Shown here: positions 1-12,719 of the stretch, piece by piece
Numbering within the stretch: position 1 is the first letter of the stretch
Layout of the letters: every line of letters starts with the position of its first letter
Assembly: GCA_963922205.1 (NCBI GenBank)
Contig: CAWUHX010000121.1
Location: 868,001-932,000 of the forward strand
Source: Romanomermis culicivorax
Lineage: Eukaryota; Nematoda; Enoplea; Mermithida; Mermithidae
DNA length: 64,000 nt
Direction of reading: 5' to 3'
Position numbers and translations under genes: made by a program
Notes under the pieces: generated by a model
Database searches by the model: none
The model's input: the letters and a program-made list of their open reading frames with translations, nothing else
Told to the model about the DNA's origin: nothing

Positions 1-1
1 G

Positions 2-348
2 ACTTTGAAGATTGTCGTGCCAACTGATTCCTGCACATTTCAAGAATCGGTTACAACATACTTTTGGAAACATTATTTGAACCAGCATCATCAGGAGTAC
101 GAGCGTATTCCATCACTGATAAGGGTTGTAACAGTGCTTCCAATTGGAAGCGCTGATGCAGAATGTGGCTTTAGTATTATTAACCACATTTGATTCTGAA
201 TCACGAGTTTGAAACGGTACCACTCCTGATCCGCATCAATGGACCTCGGATGTCTCAACTCATAGCAGGAAAGTATGCCACAGCTTGGGTAACCATATGC
301 GCACAGAAGACCCAACGCAGAAGCGGGGAAAAGGAAAGGAGAGGATGA
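2..348 (+). pseudogene. hAT transposase C-terminal dimerisation domain, broken remnant
   Basis: Two reading frames together resemble the C-terminal dimerisation (hATC) domain of hAT transposases. Frame one (5-190) reads VLPIGSADAECGFSIINHI, matching the usual block of small residues followed by SAxxERxFS and a hydrophobic stretch. A frame change near 190-220 is followed by LLIRINGPRMSQL and KYATAWV, matching the typical L(M/I)RIxINGP and YAxxWv ending, up to a stop at 346-348. A stop at about 191 and the frame change show that it is not functional. The rest of the transposase would lie left of the window. It may be related to the hAT-type element at 14.4-15.6 kb, but no shared sequence was found. 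Confidence 0.75.
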
Positions 349-649
349 AGAGAAAGAATTTTAAGAACATTATGTTTTTCTTGCCAAGGGTCGATTTTTT
401 GATAAATCACATTTTTACATAACTCATTATTTGATCTCCCAATTATATATATATATAATGATTTTCTACAAGTAGTATATATTAATGTGCTGATATCCTT
501 TCCTAAAAATCGCTATATGGCACAGAAATTGCATACTTTCCCATTATCATCTGCTCAGTAAATGTGTCAAGAAGGCCAGTGAGTAATTCCTCTCAAGCGC
601 ACATTGTGCAATTTTTCTAGAATTACTATACCCCACTGAGGAGAGGATG

Positions 650-1017
650 AGGTCCACAAGTCCCCAAGGTCAGATTTTTCAGGTAGGGGTGAAGTTGAAA
701 ATTTGTGGGGCTAGTGCAGCTAAATGTTTCCTAAACACATCATTTTGTCTCCAAATTAGGCACCCAGTGATCAATTTTTAGGACTTTAGGTAGGGGTAAT
801 ACCCCCCTCATACCCCTCCCTATGGGGTAGTCTGATGAAGTCTACCAAAAAATTTTTTGCTATAGTTAGCTGTTTTTACGGGGGTTGTAAATGAATTTCC
901 AAATCTAAGACCGGGGTAATACCCTCCATGCCCCTCGGGGTGCTCTGGGTATTACCCTTACTTAAAGTCTCAAAATCGCTTTACCCATACCTAAAAAGTC
1001 TGGCCTTGGGGACCTCG
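650..1017. repeat. Foldback/MITE-like element with about 35-bp inverted ends
   Basis: The left end (about 659-692) and the reverse complement of the right end (about 978-1013) share CCCCAAGGYCAGAYTTTTY followed by AGGTAKGGGTRAAG. Inside, 'GTAGGGGTAATACCCCCC' and 'GGGTATTACCCTTACTT' again pair in inverted order, so most of the unit can fold back. No ORF is present. No clear target duplication could be read. Bases 349-650 to its left hold nothing I recognise. Confidence 0.6.
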
Positions 1018-1019
1018 GC

Positions 1020-1443
1020 CACAGATTATTCATCCCAATTGGCGAAATTTTTTTTGCAAATGGTGAAATTCAGTCGATTTTAACATTTTGAGAACCTGAA
1101 ATGATCATTTTCGATCGTTAGAATATTTTGCGCTTTATTTTCGTCAAAATTTTTCAAAATTGATAGAAATATTGCAGATTGTTTACCGCGATCCGCGAAA
1201 TTTTCACGACTAGTGGTAAAATTCTATAGTTTTTGACAATTTCAAGTTCAAAAACGGTTATTTTCAATTACAACAAATATATTTTGCGCATTTTTCCGAC
1301 AAACGCAATGAAAAAGCGCAGATTATGAATCCAAATTTTTTTCATGATGGTCAAATTTGGTTGTTGACAATTTAAAAATCTAAAATGATAATTTTTGATC
1401 GCAGAAAAAGATATTTTCTTCATACTTATAGGGAAAACCGCAG
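1020..1443. repeat. Diverged tandem repeat, about 120-150 bp unit, abutting the PHD gene
   Basis: The phrase CAGATTATNAATCCCAATT recurs in diverged form near 1021, 1172, 1319 and 1440. Each copy is followed by an AT-rich stretch with 'gaaattttt', 'ttttgacaatttnaa' and 'ttttgatcg'. The last copy overlaps the proposed 3' splice site and first codons of the PHD-finger gene. Confidence 0.5.
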
Positions 1444-2412
1444 ATTATCAATCCCGATTCTTACGATCGGGTAATCAAGCGAATCGACGATAGCCAAATG
1501 AACAAAGTACAAAAACCGCCGGACGATTTTCCCACTTTAGAAGGCAAATACGTCTGTTGCCTATGCCAAAAACCATCGATGGAACGAAGTTTGGGCGACC
1601 TTTTCGGCCCGTATTACGTAAAAATAAACAAAAACGATCATCATTTTTGGCCGCCTTTTTTATCTAAAACGTCGTCGACGTTGAATGAAAAAGTGAAAAA
1701 ATTCGAATTTTTCTATACGGATTTGTGGATCCACGGTTTTTGCGCCCTGTGGACGTCGGGTTTCTATGCCAAAGGGAATCAACTTTGTGGCTTGAACGAA
1801 TTTCTTGGCGACTATTGGCAACAAGTTCGTCATTTCAATTCCTCCCCAACTTGGCCAACCCTATACCCAAAAAAAACCCCCCAACTTGGCCAACCCTATA
1901 CCCAAAATCATTTCCCCCCAATCCCCCCCCCCCCCAGTTTGGAAAGAAATTTTTTTTTTCAAAAAAGTGTATGTTTTTTGGCCTTTTTTGGGAAAAATTT
2001 CGACTTTTTCCTACCCCCCCCCCCCCAAAATTTCGGATTTACCCCCCCCCCCCCCAACTGGTCGGAGGTCTTACAGGTATGTTTGAAACCAATTACAATG
2101 TTCAATAATTTCAGAAATGCGTCGTTTGCTCGTTGACGGGCGCTTCTATAGGCTGTTTTGTTAAAAATTGTAAAAAGGCTTACCATTTCGTTTGTGCTGA
2201 TAGTGCAGGTAAGCCTTTTTGGAAATTTTTTCCAACAATACGATTCGATAATAAGGAAATTTCGATTTCTTCCCTAGAATCCGTCTGACTGTGTAATTTT
2301 GACGATTTTATACAAAGGATTGGTTCGTCTCACTATTTATTTTATAGGGTGCGTCCTCAAAGAAGAAACAATGACTTTATACTGCCAAATACACAAAAAA
2401 TTGTCGGCTTGA
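1444..2412 (+). CDS. Extended PHD-finger (ePHD) protein, RAI1/TCF20/PHF-like C-terminal region
   Basis: Exons: 1444(?)-1824, 2115-2208, 2348-2412; phases join as 0 and 1. The product is an extended PHD module: a first zinc knuckle (YVCCLCQKP), the segment LGDLFGPYYV, then LWIHGFCALWTSGFY and LFG-like CGLNEF. The second half is KCVVCSLTGASIGC, CKKAYHFVCADSAGC and a final LYCQIHKK, followed by a stop. Ligand spacing and the GASIGC...YHxxCA motif match the C-terminal ePHD of RAI1/TCF20-type nuclear chromatin readers, which bind nucleosomes. The open frame runs upstream of the ATG at 1498 to an acceptor-like CGCAG at 1443, so the real N-terminus is probably in an exon not identified; otherwise 1498 is the start. 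The first intron donor (GTTCGT) is weak and that intron is mostly a transposable element. A short C-terminal fragment of a larger gene is likely. Confidence 0.72.
1831..2081 (-). mobile_element. Splice-signal MITE, copy A (in ePHD intron 1)
   Basis: This copy ends on the right with GGTCTTACAGGTATG (to 2081), the terminal repeat shared with the copies at 3926, 5411 and 7038. Its body has the shared modules in reverse orientation: an AACTTGGCCAACCCTATACCC block (duplicated here at about 1849 and 1883), C-tracts, 'GGGAAAAATTTCGAC' and CCAACTGGTCGGAGG. The left end is eroded and cannot be placed exactly. Nearly all of the 290-nt intron is this element; only about 40 nt lie outside it. Confidence 0.7.
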
Positions 2413-2628
2413 GTTTCTGCTGTATATTATGTTCTTGTTCGTGAATCGATTAAATGTGAAGCTGAAAACCGGTTTCGGTGTTAGTGAGTCGATTAGCGAG
2501 TGTTGTTAAGTTGAAACTTTCGGATTTGTACAAGTAATATAGGGCAATCTACTGTAGTCATTCCGACCCACGAGTGAAGAGATGATGGGATGGATTCGCT
2601 CTCGCGCCGCGCTGTTTTTGTATGCATA

Positions 2629-2771
2629 TGCATACCTGTGCTTGGGTCGAACCTCTTACAGGTGTTCGTATAGCATATAATATTTTGATTGAAGGCAAAA
2701 AAAAATTTGAAGCGCGTCAAAAATTTTGGGCATGGCTCTCATGGAAGAAGGGAATGAAGCATACCTGTAAG
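2629..2771. repeat. Solo ends of the splice-signal MITE family
   Basis: GCATACCTGTGCTTGGGTCGAACCTCTTACAGGTGT (2629-2666, described in two parts: left end CATACCTGT, right end CTCTTACAGGTGT) looks like a deletion product with both ends almost fused. Another left end, CATACCTGTAAGC, lies at about 2760-2772. Bases 2413-5178 contain no gene that I can support. Confidence 0.5.
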
Positions 2772-2959
2772 CACTGTTTTTTTTCCCCCGGGCCTTTTCC
2801 CCAAATGGGGAAAGAGGTCAAAAATTTTTTCCCCATTTTCCCGGAGTCGTTTTTTTCGCTTAAAAATGCTCACAGACGCTTTATTTAGGTGTTTTTGAGC
2901 CTCTTCAAGCCTCCTGGTGTTTTTAAACCCGTTAATTCATTAAAATTGAGGAAAAAATT

Positions 2960-3600
2960 GAAATTTTCAAGTTCAAAGTTTAATCTACTAGCATTGGAAC
3001 AAATTTTCAAGAAAACTATCCAAAAGCATAATGACCTTGAGAATTTCATGAGAAATCGATGGTTAAGTTCTCTATGATGACAAGTGAGAACCCAAAATGA
3101 ATGTTAATCTTTCCGGCGCGAAGCGCCGGAAAAATTTTTTGGGTATTGATATTCGGCGACGCTGGAAAATCAATTTTCCGAACGTTTATTTCAAGAGTTA
3201 GATTTGAATTTTGTGTTCAAAAGTCGTAATTTCTAGAATTTTACTTGAAAAATTTTAAAACCAGTATAATTTATTTGTAAACTCTCATACTTGGTCGAAA
3301 ATATATGAGTAAGCAAAGTATAAATTTCCGAAAGATATTTCCATGAAGCATTTGAATTGATTTTACGTTAGAAAAAAAATAATTGCATCAAAAAGCTTAG
3401 AGACTTGACGTATTGATCTTTCTCGAAAGGAAAAAATGCGAATCTTCATTAAATATTATGATAAAATGTTGAAGATTACCAATTAAAACATGAGATACTA
3501 CGTTTAAGATGATGAAAACTATTATAGATTAAGTGATAAATGAAGGTAGACATGATAAAAGCCGCGCCTGGTATACTTAATGAATAATGATGATTATTAA
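2960..3600 (+). repeat. Dispersed repeat, direct copy 1 (partner 4165-4775)
   Basis: Segments match the 4165-4775 copy in the same order: 'ttttcaagaaaactatccaa', 'gagaaatcgatggttag', 'gaatcttcattaaatat' and 'aagatgatgaaaactatta', ending with 'agacatgataaaagccgcgcctg'. The copies differ by many small changes. This copy also carries the palindrome CCGGCGCGAAGCGCCGG at about 3114-3130 and a shorter version at about 3609-3624. No intact ORF. Confidence 0.65.
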
Positions 3601-3660
3601 AGTTATAACCGGCGCGAAGCGCCGAAAAATTTTGAGATTCGGACCTCCTAAAATGCACCA

Positions 3661-3800
3661 AAATGCATCTTTTCAATATGAAAACCCCAAATTTTTCTTC
3701 CACATTTGTGGAAAGACCTCAAAATTTTTTCCACATTCCAGATTTTTTTCCACATTATAGTGCAAATGTGGAAAAAAACAGTGACGAGAAGATGCATTTT
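3661..3800. repeat. Short inverted repeat flanking a G/T-poor spacer
   Basis: CCAAAATGCATCTTTTC near 3660 is answered by GAGAAGATGCATTTTAG near 3785 in inverted orientation. Between them, 'tttccacattTgtggaaa'-like words repeat in both orientations. A related 'TGCATTTTAGAAGATC' segment next to a GCGCTTCG motif occurs inside the hAT-type element near 14630-14680, so this may be a piece of the same family. Confidence 0.4.
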
Positions 3801-3925
3801 AGAAAGTCAACTTTGCGCGATCGAGCGGAGTTCATTTTCTAATCCATTATTGTCTTCCCCAATCCCCCCACCACCGCCGACCATATCCCCGAATGTTTAA
3901 CGTGGTCAAAATTAGTTCTCCCATT

Positions 3926-4115
3926 CATACCTGTAAGACCTCCGACCAGTCGGGGGGAGGGGTCGAAAAAAGTTGAAATTTGCCCTAAAAAGGCCAAAAA
4001 ACATACACTTTTTTGCGAATTTTTTTAATTTTTGCCAAACTGGGGGGGGGGGTTGGGTATATGGTTGGCCAAGTTGGGGAGGGGTCCCCCCAAACACCCC
4101 CCATGTAAAGGTATG
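3926..4115 (+). mobile_element. Splice-signal MITE, copy B
   Basis: The left end is CATACCTGTAAGACCTCCGA and the right end ATGTAAAGGTATG. The internal order is CCAGTCGGGG, 'GGTCGAAAAAAGTTGAAATTT', 'GCCAAAAAACATACACTTTTTT', 'GCCAAACTGGGG', 'TTGGGTATATGGTTGGCC', AAGTTGGGG. It lies between the ePHD gene and SNAP29. The left end contains CCT|GTAAGA, a good 5' splice site; the right-end acceptor has decayed to TAAAG. Confidence 0.75.
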
Positions 4116-4164
4116 GGTGCTTTATTCTAGTTTATCTGACATTTTTAAACTCGTAATAAAATGA

Positions 4165-4775
4165 TAATTTTGTAAATGCAAGTTTTCAAAATTGAAGTCC
4201 AATTTCGCTTGGCATAATGGATTAATTTTCAAGCAAACAATCCAAGAGCGTAATGAGAAATCGACCGTTAGTATTTGTGATCACACGTAAGACACGACTT
4301 TCCACTAGTGTCAAGGGCCGATTAAGTTTGAAGCCCAGACGATTGGGTATCAACATTATGGAACACTGCAGAATCAATTTTTCAAACATTTATTTAAAAA
4401 ATTAGTTTCGAATTTTATGTTCAAAAATCTTGTTTCTATTCAAGGAATCTTGACGACAATAGTAATCGTAAACTTTCGTACATTTGGTTACAAAGATGAA
4501 GAGTAAAAATTCCTGAGAACTACTTTGACGAAGTTTCTAAATTCAGTTCACGCTAAAAAAGAACTTTCGTTTCAAGAAAAATTGAAAAGTTAGCGTGTTT
4601 ATCTATCTCAAAAAATATATTAAGAAAAAAAGTGAATCTTCATCAAATATCAAAACATAATATTACCGATTAGAACGTAAGATAATACATTTAAGATGAT
4701 GAAAACTACTAAGGATTAGTTTTAGCTTTAGCTAGACATGCTAAAGTCTGCGCCTGAGCTATAGGTAATTACTAA
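4165..4775 (+). repeat. Dispersed repeat, direct copy 2
   Basis: This is the diverged direct partner of 2960-3600, about 1.2 kb downstream: 'ttttcaagcaaacaatccaa', 'gagaaatcgaccgttag', 'gaatcttcatcaaatat', 'aagatgatgaaaactacta' and 'agacatgctaaagtctgcgcctg'. It lacks the CCGGCGCGAAGCGCCGG palindromes of copy 1. No ORF. Confidence 0.65.
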
Positions 4776-5178
4776 AGTTAATTTTCACATTTGGATTTTC
4801 TGAATAGCACCAACCAAAGTTTTTCGGGAATTTTTTCCCGCAAAAAATCACGATTTCGGGAGAATAGTGGAGCTAATTCATTTTCCAACCTTCCAAAATA
4901 TAAAAACCGGGAAATTCTTTCCACTCAGCGCGATAAATGAGAAAAAAATCACCCTTGATTCTAATCCGAATGACAGAAATTTCGGTTGCAGCTAATTTTC
5001 TCGAAAATCCATCGTTATCATGCTTAAAATTTTTCTGACTTTTCTTCGAAATAATTTGTTAATATGCATAAATAAACTATAAAAATTTTGAAAAAGCCAA
5101 ATTTTTTACTTATCGATGGAAAACAGTCCATTTTCATACACATATCCTATAATTTCTTAGTTTAAAATCGTCAACAAT

Positions 5179-8100
5179 ATGGCTAATCCCTTCGATATCG
5201 ACGCATCGAGTTTTTACAAACCTACGCAAAGCGCCACTACGAAAAAATCGGCACCCGCCGTCGAAGACGATTTCAATTATTATCAACAACAAATCGACGA
5301 AATTATGGAAAAAACGCTCGAAAGTTCAAATCGCGGCGTCAATATGCTCGCACAATCGGAAGAAATTGGCATCGCGACGGCTCAAGTACAAAATTTTTTC
5401 CCAAGATTTGCATACCTGTAGTTGGGGGGACCCCCACCCCCAACTTGGTTGAACACTATACCCAAATGTCGCAACCCCCTCTCCCAACCGGAAAAAGTGG
5501 CTTTTTCCGATCTTTTTGGGGGAAATTTTCGTAATTTTTTCGACTTTTTTGGGTGGGTCTCGACCTCCCCACCTAAATTTTAGAAATTTTGTGATCGCCA
5601 CCCTGAAATTTGGGTTTAACCCCCCAACTGGTCGGACCTCTTACAGGTATGGATATTTGGACCGCGTAATATGCAAATTTTATTCACAATTTTCTAGGAT
5701 TTAGTTTCGCAAGGCGAAAAATTACAAAAAGTCGAAAATCAATTAGACGAAATTAATACGACGACGAAACAATCGCAAAAACATATAAACAATATAAATA
5801 GTATTTTCGGCGGTTTTTTCAAGAATATGTTTTCCAAAACGCCTAAACCGGCGGCCGAACAAACGAAAAATCAATCTTCGTCGTCCGTACCCAATAAATT
5901 GTCCGATACGGTAGATAAAATTAATAAACAAAGCGATAGGGATTATTACGGATCGGAGAGAAAAATTGATAGTTCGTTATCCGAATCGTCGCGCGCCGCT
6001 TTGGCCGGTACAAAATGGGAAGTTATGAATGATAAAGTGGACGAAAACTTAGGTAATTAGAAGTTTGTCATTTTTTAAAATTATTTTTAGTCGTTTGTGG
6101 ATTTCTTTGTTTGTTTATGTGTTTACTCATCATTCATCTACATTTTATTTATTCTATCATCTATTTATTTACAATTTCTTCACACTTTTCAGTTACTAAT
6201 TTTTTTATTTATACAAATTGGTTTTGTATTCGTTTGTTCATTCAGTCTATATTTATTCATCATTCGTCTAATAAAATTTTATTTATTTGTTTTTTCTGTT
6301 CAACTGTTCGTTTGTTTATATGTTCAGTCTATCTACTTTTCTATTTATGTGGTCATCTATTCACCCAACAATCTAATTATTTGTTCATTTCTTCATGGTT
6401 TATCCATTCATGTCTTTTCTTAGTTTATTTATTCATTTAAAATTCGTTTTAGTGATTCTATAATCATTTATTTCAATTCATGTAACTGAATTATTCTTTT
6501 TTCAGTTATTTGTTTGTGTCAGACATGCACGCACGGCAAGAATTTTCCAGGAGGGAGGGTCCATGGACTTTTTTCCAGGGGTGTAGGGGGTTGGGTGAGC
6601 AAAAAGACAAAAAAGTCCAGCAAGCCTGTTTTTCGTACAAAATATGCACAATAATCATCAAAAAAGCTGTCTCGGAGAAAGTTCAGGTGGGTGTTCGAGG
6701 ATTTTTTCGGCCAGGGGAGGGGTGGCCAGGGTCTCAAGTATGGGGGTTTACCCCCCCCTATGTGCATGTATGGTTTGTGTGTTTATTCATTTACTGGTTT
6801 TATTTTTTTGTTTTTTCACTCAGTTTTTATTTATTTATTTATCATCAATCTATCAATTTATTTCGTTTTTATTTATTCATTCATTATTTTTTTTTATTTT
6901 CTCATATATTCATTTAATGTTTTACGTGTCTATTTACTGTTTGTTTTTTGCTTTATTGCTCATTCGTATAGCTCATCGGTTTCTTCGTGAATTCATTGTG
7001 TTTATCTATAATTTTTGGTTTATTAATTTAATTTGATCATACCTGTAAGAGGTCCGAGCAGTGGGGGTAAACCCGAAATTTTGGGGGACGGGGTCGAAAA
7101 AAGTCGAAATTTTCCCCAAAAAAGGCACTTTATTACCAATTTTTTGTAATTTTTTCCAGTCTGGAGGGGTTGGGTATATGGTCGACCAAGTTGGGGGGGG
7201 GGGTCCCTGCTAGCCCCCCCCCCATTACAGGTATGAATTTGATATTTATTTAGCATCTATCCACGTACTAGTCGATTCATTATCTACGTCTATGTTTGTT
7301 TGTTCATTTACATTTCGGCCACATATTTGTTTATTTATTCCTATATATTTCATTTACGTATTTATTCTATTTATTCGTGCTCTTGTTTATCCATTTACTT
7401 ATCTATTTAATTTTTACTTGAGCGTTCATTCGTTTATTTATATATTTGTCTGCTGATTTATTCGCCTCCTTATCTACACACTCATCTGTCAATTTAATTG
7501 TTTTTAATGATATACTCTACTTGTTCACTATTTGTTTATTATATATTGACTTATTTTAGTTCATCTATTTGTTCATTTATCTTAGCTATTTATTTGTTTC
7601 TTATTTATTTAGGGGGTTTTATTTTTTTACTTGCCTTTGCATTGAATTTTTTGTTGTTCGATTATTCTTCTCTTTTTATTTATCATGCATCTGTACAGTT
7701 TATATCTATTTATTTTTTCGTGAACATGTAATTATTATTTATGTATTTATTCAATTGATTTTTTTACTGACTTAATCATTTACTTGTTTTTTTGTTTAAC
7801 TGTTTCTGTTTGCTCATTTAGGGTTACATTTGTTAGTTGATTTATCTATTTATGTTCATTTATGCGTTTATCTATCAGTTTTTGTTTTTGTTTTTCACGG
7901 ATCTGTTCATTTGTTTACTTATTCATTTATTACACTTTATTTATATATATATACTTATTTTTTTATTGCGGTGTTTGCTTTCGTGTTTCAGTTTTTACTC
8001 TTGAAGGTTATTAGAAGCTATTAAATTTTGCTGAAAAAACAGTATTTGATGAAAAAATTGTCAAGTTTTCATTTTCCTCCAAAAATCCGATTTTGGATTA

Positions 8101-8411
8101 TTTTTCACGTCGAAATGCAAATTTTCTGTCTTTTATGTTAAGACGCTATGCACGCCAATATCGCTCGAATTAAACAATTGGGATTGGCATTGGGCGGCGA
8201 ATTGGAAACGCAAAATTCGGCGCTCGATCGAATATCGAATAAAGCGGAAAAAGCCGACGTCGAAATACGTCATCAAGATCAACAGATGAAAAAAATTTTA
8301 GGCTACAATAAAAATAAGAATAAACAATTGGAGCAGCAGCAGGACGGTCCAAGTTCTTCGGATTTGGTGGAAAAATCGCCTCCGTTTTTATTTTCGAAGA
8401 GAAATAAATAA
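5179..8411 (+). CDS. snap-29: SNAP29-type Qb/Qc-SNARE
   Basis: Exons: 5179-5385, 5698-6052, 8143-8411; phases 0 and 1 join; 276 residues. SNAP29 supplies two SNARE helices to vesicle fusion complexes in endosomal, autophagic and secretory traffic. The N-terminus MANPFDID carries the NPF motif that in SNAP29 binds EH-domain proteins. The first SNARE helix is roughly residues 20-90 (EDDFNYYQQQIDEIMEKTLE, SEEIGIATAQ|DLVSQGEKL). A Ser/Lys-rich linker follows, and the second helix covers about 200-255 (NLDAMHANIARIKQLGLALG...LDRISNKAEKADVEI). The linker has no cysteine cluster for palmitoylation, which favours SNAP29 over SNAP25. AG at about 5159-5160 after TTTCTT could be a trans-splice acceptor just before the start codon. 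Intron 1 contains MITE copy C; intron 2 (2.1 kb) holds low-complexity repeats and two more elements. Confidence 0.93.
5411..5651 (-). mobile_element. Splice-signal MITE, copy C (in SNAP29 intron 1)
   Basis: It runs from CATACCTGTAGTTGGGG to GGACCTCTTACAGGTATG. The body is in reverse orientation relative to copies B and D (CCCAACTTGGTTGAACACTATACCC early, CCAACTGGTCGG late). Without the element the host intron (5386-5697) would be about 71 nt, an ordinary nematode intron size. The right end supplies a strong acceptor-like CTCTTACAG, but the gene uses TTTTCTAG at 5697, because only that joins in phase with a conserved SNAP29 sequence. Confidence 0.75.
6523..6769. mobile_element. G-rich element with ACATGCAC inverted ends
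   Basis: Bases 6523-6530 (ACATGCAC) and 6762-6769 (GTGCATGT) are perfect 8-bp inverted repeats, and the similarity extends imperfectly to about 11 bp. The interior is G-rich and unlike the surrounding T-rich intron ('CCAGGAGGGAGGGTCC', 'GGGGAGGGGTGGCCAGGG', 'GGGTTTACCCCCC'). No ORF is plausible. It looks like a second, unrelated non-autonomous insertion. Confidence 0.5.
7038..7235 (+). mobile_element. Splice-signal MITE, copy D (in SNAP29 intron 2)
   Basis: The left end is CATACCTGTAAGAGGTCCGA and the right end CATTACAGGTATG. The body order matches copy B: 'GGGTCGAAAAAAGTCGAAATTT', 'CCAGTCTGGAGGGG', 'TTGGGTATATGGTCGACC', AAGTTGGGGG. Both splice-type signals are intact: CCT|GTAAGA at the left end and TTACAG|GTATG at the right end. 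Confidence 0.78.
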
Positions 8412-9499
8412 ACAAAATAAGTGCCGAAAAAACGGATCGCGCTCTTTATCGTTATTTTCGAAGAAATCAGTATGTTTTTGGAAACATTTGTATATTTTAT
8501 GGCACTATTTATACTTACTTTTCCCCTTATTTACGCCAAGTTTTACAACGTTCATTCACTATCTTTTATTATACATAAAATTATTCTTATCCTCATCAAC
8601 CGAATTCACTTTTGGGTAAACTGCACTCAAGTTGAGTGAGTGTCGTCGGATTCTGCTGTAAAATTCGCTACAGTAATTACACGTACTCTGCAATAAAATA
8701 AAGCAAACAGCAAAAGTTGCTGATCAAAAAAATATTTCGACATTGGGCATTATTCGCTCTTCCTGATGATACATGTGCAAAAATGTATGTCTAATGATCA
8801 TAAAACTTGCAGATGCTTGCATGAGTAAGAAAACAGACATGTCTGTCTAAACCCAACTTTGGATTTTCCACTCACTAGTATATATTTTTGTAATTTTCAC
8901 TTTTTGACTTTTGAAAAATATACCATAAGGCCTTGAAACTTTTCTGTTTTCCAAAATTATCTCTTGTTGACACATGAAAAAACTGATGCAAGTGATGAAT
9001 CTGTTTTTCCTCTCCTTCCTCAGTATCACAAATCTATTTTCAGACTATTCCTCCTGCTATTTCCACCGCCAAGTTTTGCGTTTTTATCCACGTGAGGAGT
9101 CTATTTTTCGACACTTCCCTCAACTGTTTACATGATTTAATTGGTGGTCATGTCCGATAATGGTTTTCATGTCTGTATGTCACATGTTTTGCGCTGCGAA
9201 AACGAAACAGGATTGATATATATAACCTAATAAGAGTACATTTTCTCCATTTTTAAAAACGAACTTGGAAACATGCTGTTCGGTTTTGTTGAAACTGACC
9301 TGTTTATTTTTTTAGCATTTTATTCTACCAAAAGCTTACAAATTGGGTAGAAATCGATAGATCTCGGCGAGCTCTATTCGAGAATATGTTTTAAAATGAT
9401 ATAGCTTGTTTTTCGATTGATTTATTAAAAAAAAATTCATTTTTGAGTCTCCTTTTAGCAGTTTATTTCAAAGCCCCATTTTCACACAAAGACTCCAAT
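8412..9499. other. Intergenic SNAP29-TDH; nothing coding recognised
   Basis: I see no coding exon here. A possible upstream TDH exon with a mitochondrial presequence should lie here but could not be found. Bases 9338-9376 hold an inverted copy of the GATCT-core dispersed repeat described at 42430-45330. An acceptor-like CCTTTTAG ends at 9458. Confidence 0.5.
9338..9376 (-). repeat. GATCT-core dispersed repeat, solo copy
   Basis: GGGTAGAAATCGATAGATCT followed by CGGCGAGCTCTATTCGAGAA is the reverse complement of the unit core (AGATCTYRACRAGATCTATCGATTGGTACCC) found as an array in synapsin intron 1. Confidence 0.6.
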
Positions 9500-12350
<2,851 letters not shown>

Positions 12351-12462
12351 TTACGCTTACGAGATATATGATAGAGTGTAATGTGCGTAATAAGTTTACA
12401 TCTACATTTGGAGTTCCATGCAAGTTTTATATTTTCTTATTCGTTTCGTGGAATTACGACTC

Positions 12463-12719
12463 TATAGTTTGTTTTTCTTGAAATGCTTCTAAATAACGAA
12501 AGCGGAAACCAAGTAGTGTTTCAGATTTTTTTACGATTTGTTAATAAACAATATATCATACAGGACTGTAAATTTAAATTTATGAGTATACTGAACTAAC
12601 GTTTAATAATTTTTCTTGTAAAAATTCTACAGTAAGAGCTCCATGTAAACGATTTGACGACAGTACCGATTTGTATCACTTTTCTATTTCTGGAAGCATT
12701 TCATAAAAAACAGACTATA
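12463..12719. mobile_element. TA-flanked MITE (TAGTCTGTTTTT family), copy 1
   Basis: The left end TATAGTTTGTTTTTCTTGAA plus ATGCTTCTAAATA is mirrored by the right end TATTTCTGGAAGCATTTC plus ATAAAAAACAGACTATA, an inverted repeat of about 35 bp. TA on both sides fits the target duplication of Tc1/mariner-mobilised MITEs. Related copies lie at 18133, 23573 and 24574. The interior has no ORF. Confidence 0.75.

Larger units (their letters stand above)
6053..8142 (+). repeat. SNAP29 intron 2: degenerate TTTATTCA/TTTGTTCA low-complexity sequence
   Basis: The intron is built mainly of short T-rich words in a loose 4-bp rhythm (TTTA, TTCA, TTTG, TTTC). This gives long spurious open frames rich in Phe, Ile, Leu and Tyr in all three forward frames. 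It reads as an old, diverged tetranucleotide array interrupted by two inserted elements (6523-6769 and 7038-7235). I see no coding or RNA signal in it. Confidence 0.7.

Noticed and set aside
1725-2186. Overlapping Pro-rich frames and a Gly-rich antisense frame around 1.8-2.1 kb
   Set aside because: They are produced by the C-tracts of MITE copy A inside the ePHD intron.
6097-7775. Hydrophobic plus-strand frames in SNAP29 intron 2
   Set aside because: T-rich TTTATTCA-like repeats give Phe/Ile/Leu/Tyr frames in all three phases. The region is spliced out between two SNAP29 exons that join in phase.
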